Below the pieces are notes generated by a model, which searched no databases, was not told the origin of the DNA, and was given only the letters and a program-made list of their open reading frames with translations. Positions 33,001 through 43,491 of a DNA stretch of 64,000 nucleotides are shown here, one piece after another. Every line of letters starts with the position of its first letter. Position 1 is the stretch's first letter. Origin of the DNA: Trebouxia sp. TZW2008 (lineage: Eukaryota; Chlorophyta; Trebouxiophyceae; Trebouxiales; Trebouxiaceae); assembly GCA_002118135.1 (NCBI GenBank), contig BDIU01000087.1:1-64000 (forward strand), given 5' to 3'. The position numbers and the translations under genes were made by a program.

Positions 33001-35302
33001 CAATGAAACCAGCCGCTGTGACCACCAGCCTGCTTTTCCATTGGCGCAGTACTTCCTGAGACTGTGGGAGGTCAGAGTCTCTTGTCTTGTTGCAAGTGCA
33101 TGACATCAATTGAGGTCGTGTTCTGTCGGTTGCGTAAAATGGCAGCAGTCAATGCTGTATGGCTGCAGTGAATCAGCTGCTGTGACCACCAGCCTGCCTT
33201 TCCGCTGGCGCAGTTCTTTTTGAGACTGTGGAAGGCAAGTTGTTCATGTTTCGCTGGTTGTGCACAACTTCAGTCAGAGTTGTGGTCTTGCGTACACTGT
33301 CAGCAGTCAATGCTGCATTGAAATGCTGTGACCACCAGCCTGCCTTTCCATTGACGCAGTATTTCCTGAGATTGTGGGAGGCAAGTTGCTGGTGTGCCCT
33401 TCTTGTTGTGCTATTTTGCTGCGTGTGCATGACTTCAGCTGCTGTGATGACAACCCTGCTTTGCCACCAGCGCATTGCTTCCTGAGACTTTGGGAGGCCA
33501 ATGAACTGGAACATTGTGGTTTCTGCTTTGCTGCATGTGCATAATTCCAGCACTTTTCGTCTGTGTTGCTGCGCCGCTATGTTGCTGTGATCACCAGATC
33601 GCTTTCCCTTTGATGCAGTGCTTCCTGAGACCTTGGCAGGTAATCTGTTGCTGCTTTGCTGCATGTACATTGTCTGAGCTTTGACTGTTTCTGTTGCTGT
33701 ATTGCTGTGATGACCACCTCGCTCTTTTCTTTGACACAGTACTTTGAAATCCTGACAAGCAAGCTGCCTCTGCTTTGTTGTGCACGATTTGAACCAACCG
33801 ACCCTTTTGAACTTTCACAATGACCAAGCCTTAGTCATAGACCAAGTATGACCAAGGGTGTGAGGCGGCCTGCAGGACCCTGGCTTTATGCAGCAGTGTG
33901 CAACTACATGGACTCAGATGCGCAGCGGCAAATAGTCACACATCAGCAGGACTCCTGCCTCGAACAGCGCGCACGGAGTGAGTGATGCATGCACACTGCA
34001 GGCAACTTGCCACTGCTTTTTTGTGCGACGCCACTGACCCTACTGAGGACTCACATTGACCAAGGGTGTTGATGGCCTGCAGGATCCAGGCTTGATTCAG
34101 CAGGAACAACTTGGACTCAGACGCGCAGTAATGGGTGGTCAGACGGCAGTGTTATAAGGGAGAGTGGTGCCTGCACACTAGTGGCATCTTACCATTGCTT
34201 TGTTATGCAATACCACTGTTCCTCCTCCTGAGGACTCACATTGACCAAGGGTTTTTGATGGCTTGCAGGACCCTGGCTTTGTGCAGCAGTGTGCAACTAC
34301 ATGGACTCAGATGCGCAGCGGCGAATGGTCAGACAGCAGCGTCACTGCGGCCTTGAATAGTGTGCAGGCTTCAATTCTCCCTGCTGGCCTGCGAGACTTT
34401 GCCAGGTACAGTGACTTCTCTTTGTGACGACTGCTTTGGGTACCAAGACAATTTCCTTGCAGGGAAATGTCCTTACACAGAGGGACCACTGCAGTTAAAA
34501 TGCTGTGCTTGGTTCCCAATCGCATTTTCCTTCCATCAAGAATGTCCTTACGTCGAGCGTCCTTACCAGAAGAAGTTGTTGTACTGTTGCAGTATTGCAA
34601 CCTGCTGTTATTGCAGTGAGGCAATGTGCTGATCATCTTGATGAAATGTAGCTGCATGCAAGCACGCTGCAAGGTGGTGATGCTTCCCTAGTTATGCAGA
34701 AATAAACACTGTGAGGCCAAGTGCCACTTACAGGCTTCATTCCATGTGATGAAAGCTCCATGGTTGTTTGTGTCCAGTCAATGTGCTGGTGCCTTGGTGA
34801 CTCTCATGCATACATGGCAAGCTGCTTGTCTGCTGCACAGTGTGCAAGACCAACGGCAAGCTTGTATCCTAGATGCATGAAGAAGAACAGTCTATTTAGG
34901 AGTCATCACGGGAGCCTCTGTGTTTAGAGGCAGCCAGGATTGCTGCTTTCAGATTGTATCCCAAATGCGTGAATTAGTGCAAGCTTTGCTGCACTTGCCT
35001 TCTTCAGCATACACTGATCACCACCCATGACGCTGCATGATACGTTCCAGATCATGCAACTGCACAGACAGATGACACTGGTTTTCACACACTTCACTGT
35101 CACATGCAGGTGGAATGATGTTCTGCTGGCCCCATATGGTGCCACTGACCCCACTGCATTTTACAACCAAGCATTCACAACACTGTCTAGCTGGACTCTG
35201 CAGCGTTTGGCTTGGCTTGACGGAGCCTTTGCAACTGTTGCAGCTGCTGGATATCAGATTGTGCCATACAACAGCTCACCACAAACAGCTACAGCTGGGT
35301 GA
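27071..35302 (+). CDS. Secreted CotH-family protein, probably a pseudokinase
   Basis: Eleven exons close in phase to 544 aa: 27071-27163, 27243-27342, 27536-27787, 28103-28290, 29336-29419, 29765-29886, 30262-30330, 31089-31254, 32840-33070, 34269-34405, 35110-35302. Residues 1-27 are a signal peptide (CVRLILLCSLAVACNLAAG). CotH-fold motifs follow: IRLRGGNNS, GLPADNNWVLRG, LSRGLGWWAPRTQYIE, IIVLEEHIDR, LNLNKLKKDDNDITGGYIL, DSFEAALF, then MGPTW and GFGLCCG, and a C-terminal LQRLAWLD helix. CotH proteins are atypical secretory-pathway kinases first known from Bacillus spore coats. Where the family usually has acidic metal/catalytic residues (KN-x-D-GY and WDFNLAFG-like motifs, from memory), this protein has KNAKHTY and WSPKAGFG, so activity is doubtful. 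The AAG acceptor of exon 32840 is unusual. Confidence 0.87.
28103..28719 (+). repeat. Three tandem copies of CotH exon 4
   Basis: Copy 1 is the working exon (28103-28290). Copy 2 (about 28330-28476) repeats it from GGGTT/TGCCAGCTGA to ATTGAG/GTAGCT and keeps an open frame (LRRVQNDTLGLNERLAIYL, DLGWWGPRT). With the TTTCCAG acceptor ending at 28350 it would be a 126 bp exon in phase 0/0. Copy 3 (about 28650-28719) keeps only the tail, ACCCAATACATTGAG/GTATCA. Confidence 0.85.
30860..31745 (+). repeat. Decayed copies flanking CotH exon 8
   Basis: Upstream, 30868-30940 repeats the exon start (GGCAGCTTTGAAGCTGCTTG versus GACAGCTTTGAAGCAGCTCT at 31095). Downstream, 31697-31745 repeats the exon end (GAATGCCAAACACACTTACC followed by ATGGCATAAG). 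Neither continues the reading frame. Confidence 0.8.
31281..31436 (-). mobile_element. SINE-like dispersed repeat, copy B
   Basis: Shares CCAGCATATACTGCTAGG, GGCAGGCTTGTCTTGAGC and CGCCTGATGTTCAACTG with copies A, C and D. An A/T-rich tail (AATAACAATAACAATCATT) lies at 31281. The end carrying the B-box-like motif in copies A and D is missing. It lies in a CotH intron. Confidence 0.75.
32180..32960 (+). repeat. Five tandem copies of CotH exon 9 start
   Basis: The block AAGGGCAAGAAGCTGGATAT followed by GGGTCC.ACCTGGAGCCCTAA appears near 32187, 32358, 32518, 32647 and 32844 (spacing about 130-195 bp). The last is the working exon. Copy 32358 has a better acceptor (AATGCAG) than the working copy (ATGAAG); copy 32518 has TAG in place of Trp; copy 32647 has Leu for Trp and ends at TGA. 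Confidence 0.87.
33010..33765 (+). repeat. Six tandem copies of CotH exon 9 end plus donor
   Basis: The block TGTGACCACCAGCCTGCTTT...CTTCCTGAGACTGTGGGAG before the donor at 33071 recurs, each time diverged, near 33180, 33327, 33440, 33583 and 33706 (spacing about 115-150 bp). Only the first copy is followed in phase by exon 34269. Several copies have GC or GG in place of the GT donor. Confidence 0.87.
33870..34405 (+). repeat. Three tandem copies of CotH exon 10 start
   Basis: GCCTGCAGGACCCTGGCTTT followed by CAGCAGTGTGCAACTACATG appears near 33872, 34074 (diverged) and 34261. Spacing is about 190-200 bp. The last is the working exon 34269-34405; the first is very similar but loses the frame after the CAGCGGCAAATAG block, which contains an in-frame TAG. 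Confidence 0.85.
34406..34584 (+). mobile_element. TA-target MITE, copy 2, at a splice donor
   Basis: A 179 bp element starting GTACAGTGACTTCTCTTTG and ending GAAGTTGTTGTAC; the ends are imperfect inverted repeats. Its first two bases are the GT donor of CotH exon 10 (TTTGCCAG/GTACAG). Aligned to the reverse complement of the 43943 copy it matches along its whole length (ACTGCTTTGG, GGACCACTGCA, TTCCCAATC). No open frame of its own. Confidence 0.82.
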
Positions 35303-36362
35303 CGCATTGCAGCACAATGTTGCTAAATTGCTGAGAAGCTAGACTATTGAATTTGCATGTCTGTCAGATGTATGGGCTTTATATTAGAGGCTTCGTCAGA
35401 CTCTGCTTTGTAATTTCGAGGTCTAAGACTTGATGCAGGATGCTTGCAACATGTGCAGCATGAACGGGGTTTCCCTGCTTGTGGGTGTAGCAGGCTTTGA
35501 ACAAGTATCTTATGCTCTATGTGCGAGCGCTGCATGCTGTCACACAATGCTGAATCAGCACCTTGAGGCGAAACGTGCTCAGGCACAGATCTTGATGATT
35601 CAGGACAGCAATTGCTGCTGGAATGCTAACGCATCGCTATTGTCGTTGCTGATGTTTGACAGTCATTTGCTGTACACAGCGTTGGACACAGAGTGCGTTA
35701 GACATTGTGCCTGCAGAGAACTGTTGGCAAGCAGCGCCCTGTCAAGTGTACGAGGATGTTCACACAAACAAACTGCCTTGAATGCAGTTTGAGTCTCACA
35801 ATGTCAAGCCAGAGTCCTGTTGCTGAAAGTGGAGTCACTTCACAGCGTTGTCCGCTGAAGTCGCTGCTCAGCATGCAGCACGTTCACATTCAATGAATGC
35901 ACAGTACCAGTCCCTACTTGCACCAGTCAGAGCATTGTTTGCAGCAATGGAGCAAGTGCCATCATGGCACTGTTTGTACACAAGAGCTGATCTTCCTATA
36001 CACCTGTACTTGACAATGGTCAGCTGTGGTTTGTGGCTATTATTATGGTTTGCTGATGGACATTGCTGTCAACTTGCAGCATTCTGGACCTGCATATCTA
36101 CTGAGAGCTTGTGAGTGCTAGCGCCATAATTAGCGTCTGTGTTGGGCGTCTGTCTAGTCTATGACGAATCTCCCTGCCTACACGGACCAGCACACAGACA
36201 AACAACATGACCTGTTTGCAGCTGTGTATACAGTCAACTAGATGACCTTCTTCACCTCAGGCCAGCACAAGGCCGCGTTTGATCAAGTAAAGGAAGTCAG
36301 CACTTAACCACTCACACTCAACATGGACAAAGCTGTTGTGGAATGGTGTGGTATAACTGTCC
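35303..36362. other. Convergent intergenic region, CotH to HMG gene
   Basis: About 1.06 kb between two 3' ends. I find no exon with family motifs, no strong repeat and no element termini. The small open frames look random. Confidence 0.5.
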
Positions 36363-36990
36363 TCAAGCAGTGTCAGCCGTCTGGTTAGCTTTGTCAGCCT
36401 GTTCCTTGTACTTCTGCCTTTCTGATGTTCCAAGAGTCTTCCATTCTTGACCCATCCTCAGCAAAATTTGTCTGTGCTGTATTGTGGGGTTTCGAGCTTT
36501 CACGCTTTCGAAGTTTTTCTTTGACAAACATGTTGTATGCACTCAGAGCTTTTGACCCCTTTCCACCTTTGCCTGATTTGCGGCTAGGCTGATTTTGCTT
36601 GTTTGCTTGACTGGCCTCAATGTATGGCTGTTTCTCTTCATCAGGCAATGCCTTCCACTTTGCTGAGATCTCAGGCATGGCTGTACTGACTGTTGGGCGG
36701 CTTTCCGGATGCTTGTCTTTTATGGCCTTGAAAGCATCTTTGGCGAAGAAATTGAAGGCTGAGGCCGCACGCGTCCTGGGCTGATCCGGCTGTGACTCAG
36801 CAGCATCAGGATCCGACTTTTTGGCTTGCGCTTTTGACTGTCTGGCCTTGTTCGGCAAAGTAGCAAAACTGGCACCGGTTTGCAATCGCAACCCCGTCTC
36901 AAGCGCACAGTCTGTGCAGGTCACGCCAACACCTTGGAACGCACGGGTCAGACCTAGCCAGCGCCTAGATCCGCGTAGTAAGCCAGCCAT
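36363..36990 (-). CDS. Two-HMG-box protein, probably organellar, with apparent frameshift
   Basis: The uninterrupted frame runs 36990-36394. Residues 1-45 are Arg/Ser/Ala-rich without acids early on (MAGLLRGSRRWLGLTRAF), like a mitochondrial presequence. HMG box 1 is SAFNFFAKDAFKAIKDKHP followed by EISAKWKALPDEEKQPYIE. Box 2 starts normally (LSAYNMFVKEKLRK), but its second half (RMGQEWKTLGTSERQKYKEQ) is encoded in the +1 frame, ending at a TGA at 36363. One extra base near 36504 would explain this. Two HMG boxes behind a presequence is the layout of TFAM/Abf2-type organelle nucleoid proteins, which bend and pack DNA; this role is inferred. Without the shift the product ends in an unrelated 33-residue tail. 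Confidence 0.75.
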
Positions 36991-38047
36991 GGAGCAGCAA
37001 CAAGAACGAGACGTCAGCAGCTCAAGTCATGCGACCGCGACACGCTATAGCCAGAGCTGCATGCGAGCAGCATGCGACTCGCAACGTTTGCCGAGGACTA
37101 TGAGCCAAAATCTAGGCAATGGCTGAAGTAAATGTACACATGACTGAAAATTGCAAGGGCCAGTCAACTGATGCAAGGGCATGAGATGCATTTTGGACTT
37201 TATGCATAGCTCACAAATCTGGCTACCTGTAGACAAGCATACATTAGACGGCCTGGCACTTGAAGTTCAGTGGACAATTGTGTCAAACATTGCGTGAACA
37301 CAGCATAATGGTATGCGTGCGCATGCATAATTGCGGCAGACCAAGCTGCTATGCAATCATTCAATGCCATGTGACATACATGATAGTCACAGAATTCTGC
37401 ACTAATGATGCAGCTACTCTAACTTTGTCTTGAAAGCTGCATAGCAGGCATTGGATGCATCCCCAAAGTAGTGTATCTGGTGCATAGTCAAAGTTTCACT
37501 CCCATGATGTCTGACTGCGCCATGAGGCTGCAGCAATCAGACAAGGGCTGTGCCTCATCATTGTTGTCTGAAAGGTAGACTTCAAACAGCTGATCTCCAT
37601 GGCTCGCCACTCGCTGCTACAAAGCAGACCGAAGCACTTTGCATGCAGAGAAGTCTCTTCTCTGAGGCGCAAGCAGGTGAAGTGGGCAATGTGCATGGCA
37701 CTGGTCATTACCATGACAAAAGAGGCTCAAGTAGGTGAACTGGGTATTGTGCATGACACTGGTCCAAATCAAGAGTGAGATGCCTGAGGCTGTGCGTTGT
37801 TTCCACAAGCCATACTTGGGCCTGCATTGCAGGGGTCTGAAAAGGGCTAGCTGATCAGCAGCAATCACAGCAGGAGAATGCCCTCATCAAGTTTTTAGCA
37901 GGCAGCACAGCTGCTTGTGGAAGCTTGATTGCCCCAAATTTAGGCTGACACGAACAACAGGCAGCTGGACCCTGGGCTGCCTTGACTGACACAGGCTCTT
38001 GTGATGCCGCCAAACGGCATGTACCTTCCTCTTCTTTGTTCCTTCTC
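36991..38047. other. Intergenic region, mini-RNase III 3' end to HMG promoter
   Basis: About 1.06 kb. A short direct duplication lies at 37660-37770 (GAGGCGCAAGCAGGTGAA.TGGG and GAGGCTCAAGTAGGTGAACTGGG, each followed by CATG.CACTGGTC). The frame at 37855-38160 (-) is 3' flank of the RNase gene. No gene seen. Confidence 0.5.
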
Positions 38048-40015
38048 TCACTGATGTAACTCCTCAACATCTGGCGGGACCAATTCAATTGGAGGGACAC
38101 CCTTCTTAAGGACATCTCCAACTGGAGGCCTGTCACCGTCAAGGACGTCTCCAAGCCCAATGTAAGTCATCAGGTTATGCAGCCGCTCAGTATCTGTCAG
38201 GTAAAGATACCCAACCTGTAAAGAAAATGATGTCTTGCGTAAAGGCAGTGTAATACGCACTGCTAAATAGTGAAACAACCTTGCTGCACCTACCAAACGG
38301 CATCAGCGTTGGAGAAATGCCAGCCAAAAGCAAGGACTGCATCAGGCAATGCAACGTGCAAGAGAGACCAAGAGCACTGTTGCACCTCCCACGAGGCAGC
38401 AGATAGTCATGCCAGCCAAAAGTAAGAATTGCATCAGGCAACGCAATGTGCACAGCTAAAAAAGAAACTTACGTTGCTGCACCTCTGAACATGCGTCAGC
38501 AGTGGGCACATGCAAGTCAAAAGCAAGGGCTGCATGAGGCAATGCAATGTGCAACAGAGTCAAACAGCATTGCGGCATCTCTCAACATGCATCGCAAAAT
38601 GCATCAGCATGCACAGCATGCACACAAGCAAGGACTGCACCATTCAATGCAATACGCAATGCAAGACAGCAAAACAATATTGCTGCACCTCTGCAACTAC
38701 ATCAACCACAGAAAGCTCCATAAAAAGCGCATGACATTGATCAGCCCTGAGGAACCCACCAGACACTCCATCGCTGTGGCTGCTCGGTATGTCTGTCTGT
38801 GCTTGCCACTAATGAGAAGCCGCTTTGGAATTGTGATTTTAGCATTCTTGGCCCATTTTATCATATCGCGCTCGTCTTCTGACAAAAGAGGGCCAGCCAG
38901 TAGCTGCTCAAGATATCGCTCCTGCATGTAGTTTTAATCATTCGTTTGTCACAAACATTTGCTGGGCATATACTGATCACTGCTGTCAACTTTTCTCGAA
39001 TTGTCCTCAGAATGTGGCATTCATGTTGTGAGCACCCACCATCCGGGCTGCCTTCATGACGTCATGACGCCTAATGGTGTACACATTTATTTTGTTTGTT
39101 GTCTCATACGACTGCAGGCAATAATTTGGCCAAAGCAGTGTCACAGTATGATGCTGTGAGCATCCAATGATGGCTTGAACAAGAAAGTTGTCATGCAAAC
39201 GTATTGCACCCTCCATCGAGCAAGTCAGTGTATGCATCAAAGTCTTCTCTTCTTCACTGTATGCTGTGACCAAATGGCAGTGCCTGTTCAACGCCTCGCA
39301 GATCCAGTGGCAATGCTGTTGCACGTCTGATCAATGCCTCAATGTGGCATCGAGGCCAAGGTTCAATTTAGTGGAAGCTAGTCACCAAGGATTGTCGTAA
39401 ATCAAGGCATGACAGAGCAGACAGAGTGGCAGAAATTTCAGCACAAGAGATACAGGTGCAGTCACCTGAGCCTCGGCACAAACTTGTTCAACAACTCGCT
39501 CATAGTATAAGGTTGTCCTGCTCGGCGGGTAGAAAAAGCGCCTGCGTGCGTACAGCTGCAGAGCACAATGGCGTATGACTGAACAAGCTGGTATTGCATG
39601 AGCTCTTGCAGCAGAAAATGCCTGATGCTCAAAGACTACCTCCCACACAGAGTCACCCAGAAAAGCTAGTGCAACAGCATTCCAGTTAGCCCTGACATGT
39701 TTGCCCTTCAAGTCAGGAATGGGCGGAAGGGTTGGCCGACTTTGGGCAGTGTCTGCAAAACAGGAAGTGTTGCCGTCTATGAGACAATCGACGGGCGTGC
39801 AGCATAAGCAGGAGCACACCGGCGAAGTTGATCGGTGGACCGAAGCCCCTAGGTTCGGCTCTGCAGGTGCTGTGTCCTCGCTTGTGGTCTGTTATGTGTT
39901 GCCGAGGTTCAGGGGGCGACAATTGCCGGGCAGAGCAGCAAACAATGGGTCCTATGCGCAGGGCTTTCTGCACGCAAGGTGGCATGTGTCGGTCTGCGCA
40001 GCTTGACACTTGCAA
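38048..40015 (-). CDS. Mini-RNase III (RNC3/RNC4-type), organelle targeted
   Basis: Minus-strand exons 40015-39820, 39752-39466, 38921-38760 and 38215-38048 close in phase to 270 aa (260 if the Met at 39985 is used). Mini-RNase III is a dimeric double-strand-specific endonuclease with no dsRNA-binding domain; bacterial members mature 23S rRNA, and plant RNC3/RNC4 act in chloroplasts on rRNA and intron RNA. The catalytic signature is ALAFLGDSVWE (family ALAYLGDAVYE). The second catalytic Glu lies in TAMECLVGYLYL (family TAFEALIGYLYL), split by an intron after MECL. ERYLEQLL..LSEDERD..KWAKNAK matches the central helices. The first ~75 residues are Arg/Ser/Pro-rich, fitting a transit peptide. 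The gene shares a 241 bp head-to-head promoter region with TFIIF beta. Confidence 0.9.
38275..38695. repeat. ~100 bp tandem repeat in mini-RNase III intron
   Basis: Five units marked by TTGCTGCACCT or a variant begin near 38281, 38379, 38474, 38570 and 38679. Each contains GCAAGGACTGCATCAGGCAA or a close variant, followed by TGCAATGTGCA. Spacing is about 95-110 bp. Confidence 0.8.
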
Positions 40016-40256
40016 GTGACCATGTTGACCGTGACCACAGCGTTGACTGACTTGAAGCTTGAAGTCAGTCAGCGCTGCACCGGTGCATCAGAGCAGCAGC
40101 TTGCTTCACAACGCCTGATATGAAGTGCTTGCTTTGTACTACGCATTCACGCGTAGCCAACTTCTTTTGGTCGCTTCGGGTTTAGGCAGCTCACTCGGTC
40201 TAATCACTCGCTTGCCCCGCTTGACTTAAAAGCTCAAGCGGCCTGAGCTCGAGTCG
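40016..40256. promoter_or_regulatory. 241 bp divergent region, mini-RNase III / TFIIF beta
   Basis: Only 241 bp lie between the upstream Met of the RNase gene (-) and the TFIIF beta ATG (+), so the two promoters must overlap or be shared. No TATA box is evident. Promoter role is inferred from orientation. Confidence 0.5.
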
Positions 40257-42806
40257 ATGAGCATTGATGATCACCATCCCAAAGTTTGGCTTGTTAAGGT
40301 CAGGTGCTTGCCACTTCTCATTTGCGACTTTCTACCTGCAAGACCTTTGCGCATGCTGGTTTTGTCTCCCAGGACGAGTCTTGATACATCATGTTGACAG
40401 TGCAGGTGCCAACATTTCTTGGCAAGCGGTGGAGAAGAGCTTGCGATGAGAGCGCGACCAGCGAGCAAGGCCTTGAGTTGGGTAGCTTGGAATCAATATC
40501 TGGAGGACAGGTGCTGCATGCACTTGACACTACAAGGCTGACTGATTAGGTAAATCACAGGACTCATATGCATGCATTGAGTCGCAGGGCACATCGCGTA
40601 ACCTGAGACTCAGACTGTCAGGTAACAAAGGCACCAATACTGATTCCAGATGTTGCAGCCCGTCATGTTTGATGCAAGACATTGCGCTGCTCTCAGATCA
40701 CGGCAATGAGAGCATTCCCATGACATACAACCTCAGAAGCAGCACCGCAGCTACTGCTGGGCTACATGCATTCACTCACGATAATCAAAACGCAGGTATG
40801 CCACAGTCTGAATTGTGAGCAATACACCGACAAACCATACAGCATATGTGACGGGGTGATAACCGAGTCAAGTCGCTGCTTGACAAAGGCAAACTTCACA
40901 AAAGTTTTGACATTGCTTGTGACACTGACATCTAATCCATGATCACTTGCCTCTACATACATACTTCAACAATGAGCAAGGCTTTGTTTCTGTAGACTCT
41001 ATAGACGTTTTTGCACGACTGTACATCTTCACATTGTCTATATGGCCCCCTGTTGGGTCTCTAAGACAGTAATCATGATTGATTGACTTAGCGCAAACCC
41101 ATTTTGTTACATACAGCACTGACTTGACCCAAAACTGCAACTGCTTGGCTGTGCTATGCAGACTTGCTGGGACCAATCACTCAGCGCATGGACGCAGAGA
41201 TCATGCATGACACGCATGCAGGCACAAGTGTGAGTTTCACAGCTTCTGCTGCCATCATTGCTGCTATCACTGGACATTGTCAGCAAAAGCCTGATAACAT
41301 GCCATGTTGTAAGGTCACCAGTGCTGCTGCCATTACTGCTGCTATCACTACACAACGTCAGCAGAAGCCTGATATATTGCCATGTTGTGAAATCTGTTTC
41401 ACATGATGCAGCTTGTGATGCAAAATCTCATCAACGTCAATTTTGGTCAGCAAAGCTGCCACTCTCATAGTCTCACTAACATTATGAAAAACACCAACTG
41501 CACTTTCTAGCATACATTGCTAGGTGTGTCTGGCTTCAGTCCTGTCTCGCTAGGCAGGCTTGTCCTCACCGTCACAACAGAGGCGCCTGATGTTCAAGCG
41601 TTGGTAGTCAGACAAGACAAGACAAGCCTAGACAATGTCATTCCAGATCTTCCTGCACATTGTAGCATATCAGATTGCGCCGTGGTCAGTGCTGCTTTGT
41701 GTCAGATAAAGCTGCCTGTATTGCAGACAGGGGTTCAGCTGGATGCTACCTACAGAGCCTTGAGTCAACAACGCCATCAGCAAGCTAATGAGCGCACCCG
41801 CACCGTCCAGCGTGTTGACGCTCAAGACATACTGAATGCACAACGCAACGCTCGGTTGCGTGAACCCGCTAGCATGAGATCTGCTGTCAAAAGAAATGTG
41901 AGGACTGCTGCTATCTGCTTGCAAACTGCATCTGTCCTGACTGCTTGCATACTGCGGCTATCTCCGTGCTAACTGCACTGCTGCTATTGGCTTGGCATCC
42001 GCTTGCATGCTGCCCCTGTGTCTGTGTATGTGTTGTCACAGAAGTCTACCACATGCTGTTGATGTGAGGTGCCTTTGCATGTTTGAGGACGTACTTGTAG
42101 TTGTCACACAATGCTGTCTGCAGCAGGGCATCAATAGCTGTGGCGTATGCTATGAGGGGTTCATAGCCTTAAAAAGGCGGATGTTGACACTTAGCGCAAA
42201 CCTCTTTTGTCACAATGATTTCAAAGCCCGGGCAACCCATCACACATGTAGCAATGCACAAGTCTCATTGCTGCATGCTGTGTCGGGTGTTTCCAGCAAG
42301 CAAGCTGCTGTTTTCGCATTTATCCTTTCTGTTGGCAACTGCCAAGAATCACTATAAAGCTTTCAAGAGTGTAGTCTTTGCAAGTGTGTTTGTTGTAAGT
42401 CACTCACAACACAACATCTACCCTTTTGCCCAAGAGACTGACACGTCCTGCAGGCTGATGCCAGAGAGGCCAGGGCTAATCAAATCAGATTAGACGCAAC
42501 GCAGCTGGAGAACATGCTTTTTCAACTATTTGAGCGCAAGGTGAGAGTGACTTTGCAGTCTGGTTTCTGCTGCCACTGCCTTGCTGAGTTATCACTGCAG
42601 TCAATGCATGGTAACCCGTGCTGACAATTTGCCGGATTGATTTGCAGCCCTCTTGGAAAATGGCTGAACTCAGAGCAGAAACCAAGCAGTCAGTAGAATC
42701 CATGAAAAGGATTCTTGACAGAATAGCGGTGCAAAGCACGCGCGGGCCTTCAAGGGGAGAGTTTGAATTGAAAGCTGAGTACAGAACAAGTAGCCATGCT
42801 GCATAG
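40257..42806 (+). CDS. GTF2F2: Transcription initiation factor TFIIF beta subunit (RAP30)
   Basis: General transcription factor that partners TFIIF alpha and RNA polymerase II. Exon 1 (40257-40298) and exon 2 (40406-40510) join to KVWLVKVPTFLGKRW, matching the N-terminal KVWLVKVPKYLSQQW signature of the family. Later exons: about 40675-40797 (LLSDHGNESIPMTYNL), 41162-41227, about 41725-41897 (YRALSQQRHQQANERTR), 42454-42540 and 42648-42806. The last three form the C-terminal winged helix: LDATQLENMLFQLFERKPSW, LRAETKQSVESMKRIL, and GEFELKAEYR as the end of the domain. The phases of exons 1-2, 42454 and 42648 close; the joins around the middle exons (40.6-41.7 kb) do not close with the boundaries I could find. 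It is expected to be a nuclear, constitutive gene. Confidence 0.87.
41240..41395 (+). repeat. Two-copy ~72 bp tandem repeat in TFIIF beta intron
   Basis: CTGCTGCCATCATTGCTGCT...GTCAGCAAAAGCCTGATAAC...CCATGTTGTAAG at 41248-41313 recurs as CTGCTGCCATTACTGCTGCT...GTCAGCAGAAGCCTGATATA...CCATGTTGTGAA at 41325-41392. Confidence 0.8.
41481..41660 (-). mobile_element. SINE-like dispersed repeat, copy C
   Basis: Shares TAGCATACATTGCTAGGTG, CTAGGCAGGCTTGTC, GCGCCTGATGTTCAA and CAATGTCATTCCAGATC with copies A, B and D, but is the most diverged. It lies in a TFIIF beta intron. Confidence 0.7.
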
Positions 42807-43491
42807 GTCACAGGTGCTGATGGTTGGCAACATTGATATCAATGCTCAGTGATCAAGCAATCAAGTTTCTTGCATGTGATCTGGTCATGAGTACCCCCTG
42901 GTCCTTCTGTTATATATGTCCTGGCTGATAGACATTGCTGGGCGTATTCATTTCGAGCGTTTGCAGTGCTGTTATGCAAAGTTTCAAAATCTCTTATTGG
43001 AGCTTTCAGCAAGTACTATTGCTCTTCCTCCTCAGCTATTCGAACTTTGGAAGCAGGATAGGTCAGCGCACTGTCACACCGCATTGCAGCGTGGCGTACG
43101 GCATATTTGGAACAGCGAGAAGTCAGGCTCGACACTTTTCATGAGCCTGCACCACTTTACTCAAGCCGGGGCAACCGCATCCCGATCAACGACGACATCA
43201 CAGCTGCCTTGCCTGCCTGTTACAAACCCGTGCACAGGCAGATGCACAAAGTGCCTCACAAGCAGTCGCAGACGACAGCAACATCGGACAGCGCTTCATG
43301 ATGGCGCGTCTGCACGGCATTCAATCATCATCTGCTCTGCAAGCAGCTCGCATGCAGACAAACAGGCCTCGCAACCCAGTCATAAGACAAAGTACGACCC
43401 GCTTCCGGCGCCCCTTCGTGGCATCACACTTATACAAAACACAACATGACAACTTTTCCTGCTTACACCGGCCTGTAAAACTGGTGCTTGA
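42807..43491. other. Intergenic region, TFIIF beta to monooxygenase gene
   Basis: About 685 bp. A 177-codon open frame (42916-43449) lacks recognisable motifs and is not joined in phase to either neighbour, so I do not call it a gene. The right part should hold the monooxygenase promoter. Confidence 0.45.

Noticed and set aside
42916..43449. 177-codon plus-strand frame before the monooxygenase gene
   Set aside because: Low-complexity composition, no motif, and it does not join in phase with exon 43492.
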